Below are positions 10,492 through 12,457 of a stretch of 12,457 nt of DNA, piece after piece (the first letter of the stretch is position 1; the number at the start of each line of letters is the position of its first letter). A program made the position numbers and the translations under genes. The notes below the pieces were generated by a model that was given only the letters and a program-made list of their open reading frames with translations, had not been told where the DNA came from and did not search any database. The DNA lies in contig NZ_CP032272.1 in the NCBI RefSeq assembly GCF_001696615.3, positions 1 through 12,457 on the forward strand, written 5' to 3'. This DNA is from Acinetobacter sp. WCHAc010034. Lineage in GTDB: Bacteria; Pseudomonadota; Gammaproteobacteria; Pseudomonadales; Moraxellaceae.

Positions 10492-12144
10492 CTAAGGCGT
10501 GTAGTCATGGTTATTGTCATTTTCTGGCTTTTTAGGCTCATTTCTCTGCTGTTTTTCTTGTTCTTGGCGTCTTACAAATGCCAAATGTTCTTGTTGCTCT
10601 CGTTCTTGTGCATAGCGTTGTTCTTGTTGCTCTCGTTCTTTACGTAACTGCTGTTCTCTAGATTCACGATCTTTTCGGTCGTTTTCGAGCTGTATTGCTC
10701 TTTTTTGGGAAAACTCTTGCTGCGCTTCGGTCTCAATTTTTTTTGTAAAAGCCGCATGCAATTCTTGGATTTTTAGATCTTCCATTTCTTCTGCATATAG
10801 TCGCTTTTGTTTTTCACCATTTTGAGGACTAAAGTATTTATTTCCATAGTTATCTTCTTCAAATATATAACTATTTATGATCTCCAGTCTTTGATCGCGT
10901 ACATACTCTTGATACTCAGTTTCTCTGCGTGATATTTCAGAAATTTGATGATCTATATTTGAAATTTGATCATTAAGTTTTCGTTGTTTAACAGTGATGT
11001 TCGGTTCGTCAAGTTTTGCAAAAGACTTTTTAGGCTGGAGCAGCTGATTTTCTTCTGTCCATTTATTTAAATGATCAGAATATCTCTCTTTTTTTTCTAT
11101 TTCACTAAGACCAGAAATATGCTTTTGGATGTCTAGTTGGGTGTTGTGTTGGTCGATCAGGTCATTTATTTGATTGATCCATTTTGTTTTAAAAAATAAA
11201 GGCTCTTTTTTGCGTAGTTCTGATATTGCAGAACTCATCGTGTCTAATTTTGTTGTTAATTTTGATAATTCTTCATTTTGGAATTCATAAAGTTTCTGAG
11301 AAGTTTTTTCTGAATACTCAGCTTGAGAGTATTGAAACTGAAGCTCACTTCGTACTTTTTGAACAAGATCCTCAGATACTTTGATGTTTTCATCCAGTGC
11401 GATGACCTTTTTGATTTTTAAATTACGTAGCTTAATTTCATCATTTTTCAGACTAATTTCTGTAAATATCCCTCGTCTCCGGAGGTATGTCGCTTGAGGA
11501 CCTTCGTGCTGAGTTGCTTCTAGGTCACTTTCCTGGTCTTCATAACTTCTGTGATCGACACGTTCATCAAATCCATTTTGTTCCAGGTGATGATTGCATA
11601 ACTCTGCAAATGATTCTCTCCAGTGGCTTACAGTTTCTGTGCCATTGTCACGACTGAAGTCCCTATATTTTTTTGCTGAAAAGCCACCCTGCTCATTAAT
11701 ACTTCGGGTTGTGAACATGATGTGTGCATGGTAGTTGCGTTCATCACTTCCACTGTCTGTATGAGGTGCATGAATAGCAGCATCAACGATGACACCGTAT
11801 TTTTTAACGAGGTTTCGGCAAAGTTCATTGAGCATATTTTCACGCTGTTCAGCGTTTAACTCACTGGGAAATGCAATCTCAAACTCTCTTGCAAGTAATG
11901 CATCTTTTCTACGTTCAACCTTTTCGACTTCATTCCAAAGTGTTTGGCGCTTGAGTAACTCAGTATTTGTATTTTCAGGTGCATAGATTTTTGTAAATTC
12001 GACACCAGTTTTTCTTGTGTAGTCTTGTTCTTTTCCATAAAAATCGCATACCAATTTTTCACTTGAACGATATGCAGCACAAGCAACGGCCGATCGTCCA
12101 TTACCTCTACTAATCGTTTTAACTGAAAAATGATATATCGCCAT
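10492..12144 (-). CDS. mobA: MobA relaxase, MobA/MobL (MOBQ) family, copy 2
   Basis: The 550-aa product is identical to that of 5212-6864: Tyr25 as the nicking residue, His125/His139/His141 as the metal site, no primase domain and a long charged C-terminal region. Both copies are intact, so the plasmid has a double dose of relaxase. Neither copy shows decay, which fits a very recent duplication or fusion. If the molecule is really two plasmids, this is the relaxase gene of the 5,280-bp one. Confidence 0.94.
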   Translation of the reverse strand: MAIYHFSVKTISRGNGRSAVACAAYRSSEKLVCDFYGKEQDYTRKTGVEFTKIYAPENTNTELLKRQTLWNEVEKVERRKDALLAREFEIAFPSELNAEQRENMLNELCRNLVKKYGVIVDAAIHAPHTDSGSDERNYHAHIMFTTRSINEQGGFSAKKYRDFSRDNGTETVSHWRESFAELCNHHLEQNGFDERVDHRSYEDQESDLEATQHEGPQATYLRRRGIFTEISLKNDEIKLRNLKIKKVIALDENIKVSEDLVQKVRSELQFQYSQAEYSEKTSQKLYEFQNEELSKLTTKLDTMSSAISELRKKEPLFFKTKWINQINDLIDQHNTQLDIQKHISGLSEIEKKERYSDHLNKWTEENQLLQPKKSFAKLDEPNITVKQRKLNDQISNIDHQISEISRRETEYQEYVRDQRLEIINSYIFEEDNYGNKYFSPQNGEKQKRLYAEEMEDLKIQELHAAFTKKIETEAQQEFSQKRAIQLENDRKDRESREQQLRKEREQQEQRYAQEREQQEHLAFVRRQEQEKQQRNEPKKPENDNNHDYTP

Positions 12145-12160
12145 TTTGCTTTTGCTCTTT

Positions 12161-12199
12161 ATTTCGATTTATCGAAATTACCAACATGTATATGTTGGT
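12161..12199. promoter_or_regulatory. Two palindromes in the mobA leader, copy 2
   Basis: Same paired 8-bp inverted repeats as at 6881-6919, lying between the mobA start and oriT of the second copy. Confidence 0.6.
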
Positions 12200-12208
12200 C
12201 AGGGGATT

Positions 12209-12325
12209 ACAAAGGGGATTTACCCCTTGTCGCACCATTGGATGAAATCCAATGGCTAAGTGCGCCCTTCGGGAAAACCACGATAGCATGGGCTGTCTTG
12301 AATTTCAATTCAAACAGACCTATGC
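12209..12325 (+). other. oriT: oriT (RSF1010/MOBQ type), copy 2
   Basis: The core TAAGTGCGCCCT is at 12257-12268, with the perfect 9-bp inverted repeat at 12235-12243 and 12247-12255 just upstream. It has the same orientation as copy 1, so the two oriTs are direct repeats 5,280 bp apart (7,177 bp the other way round the circle). Confidence 0.9.
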
Positions 12326-12355
12326 TTGAGGGGGATTCCTTGAGATGGTGATGGT

Positions 12356-12457
12356 ATGAGTGTTGAAACTTTAGAGCAAAAAATTGCAAAGCAAGAAGAA
12401 CGATTAAGACAACTAAAAGCACAAAAACAAGCTATTGCTGCTCGTGAAAAAAAGAAA
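12356..12457 (+). CDS. Mobilization accessory protein (TraD/MobC-like), 5' part; continues at 1-201
   Basis: The first 34 codons, from MSVETLEQKI to EKKK, are identical to the start of the 7076-7378 gene. The frame runs off the window edge and continues without interruption at base 1. The coiled-coil N-terminus is in this part and the TraD-like motif in the other. Together they give a 100-aa protein. Confidence 0.85.
   Translation, partial: MSVETLEQKIAKQEERLRQLKAQKQAIAAREKKK

Larger units (their letters stand above)
10046..12457. repeat. 2,412-bp direct repeat, copy 2 (mob region)
   Basis: This appears identical to 4766-7177 by line-by-line comparison; the 5,280-bp offset is a whole number of printed lines, so any mismatch would be visible. 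The repeat ends exactly at the last base of the window, and base 1 is the first base that differs from copy 1 (7178). Confidence 0.95.

Noticed and set aside
1..12457. tRNA, rRNA or type IV secretion genes
   Set aside because: None was recognised on either strand; the plasmid is mobilizable at most, not self-transmissible.

Overview
The window looks like one complete circular plasmid of 12,457 bp from Acinetobacter or a close relative. Supporting this are AT-rich DNA, Rep_3-family initiators with iterons, a MobQ-type mobilization region, the Acinetobacter tetracycline-resistance pair tetR(39)/tet(39), and five XerC/XerD-type 'pdif' sites flanking cargo modules. Circularity is inferred: the gene cut at the right end (12356-12457) continues in frame at base 1 and ends at 201. 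The joined product is 100 aa, the same length as its intact paralogue at 7076-7378.

The molecule is two related plasmids in tandem. Half A (1-7177) runs: 3' end of a mob accessory gene, pdif site, toxin-antitoxin pair, pdif site, tetR(39)/tet(39), pdif site, a 95-aa gene and a first Rep (both minus strand), iterons, then a 2,412-bp segment with a structured gene-free stretch, the mobA relaxase (minus), oriT and the start of the mob accessory gene (plus). Half B (7178-12457) has the same layout with different cargo (an SMR efflux pump and a TetR-family regulator), a related but distinct Rep, and iterons of unrelated sequence. The 2,412-bp segment (4766-7177 and 10046-12457) appears identical in both halves. 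The window begins at the first base where the halves stop matching, so the sequence is either a genuine cointegrate or an assembly path through a repeat shared by two plasmids of 7,177 and 5,280 bp.

The backbone has three jobs. Each Rep starts replication from its own iterons and is translationally coupled to a small coiled-coil protein. MobA with the accessory protein should nick at oriT and make the plasmid mobilizable by a helper conjugation system; no type IV secretion genes are present. Cargo sits in one slot between the mob accessory gene and the rep operon. This slot is bounded in both halves by a C|D pdif site with spacer GAGATT and a D|C site with spacer TACACC, so modules can be exchanged by the host XerC/XerD recombinases.

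The most notable signals are: five iterons spaced 21, 22, 32 and 21 bp in both origins despite unrelated repeat sequences; Rep proteins that diverge over their N-terminal two thirds but are about 90% identical in the last 102 residues; a regulator whose final residues and stop codon are encoded by a pdif half-site; two directly repeated oriT sites; and a toxin-antitoxin segment between two pdif sites in the same orientation.
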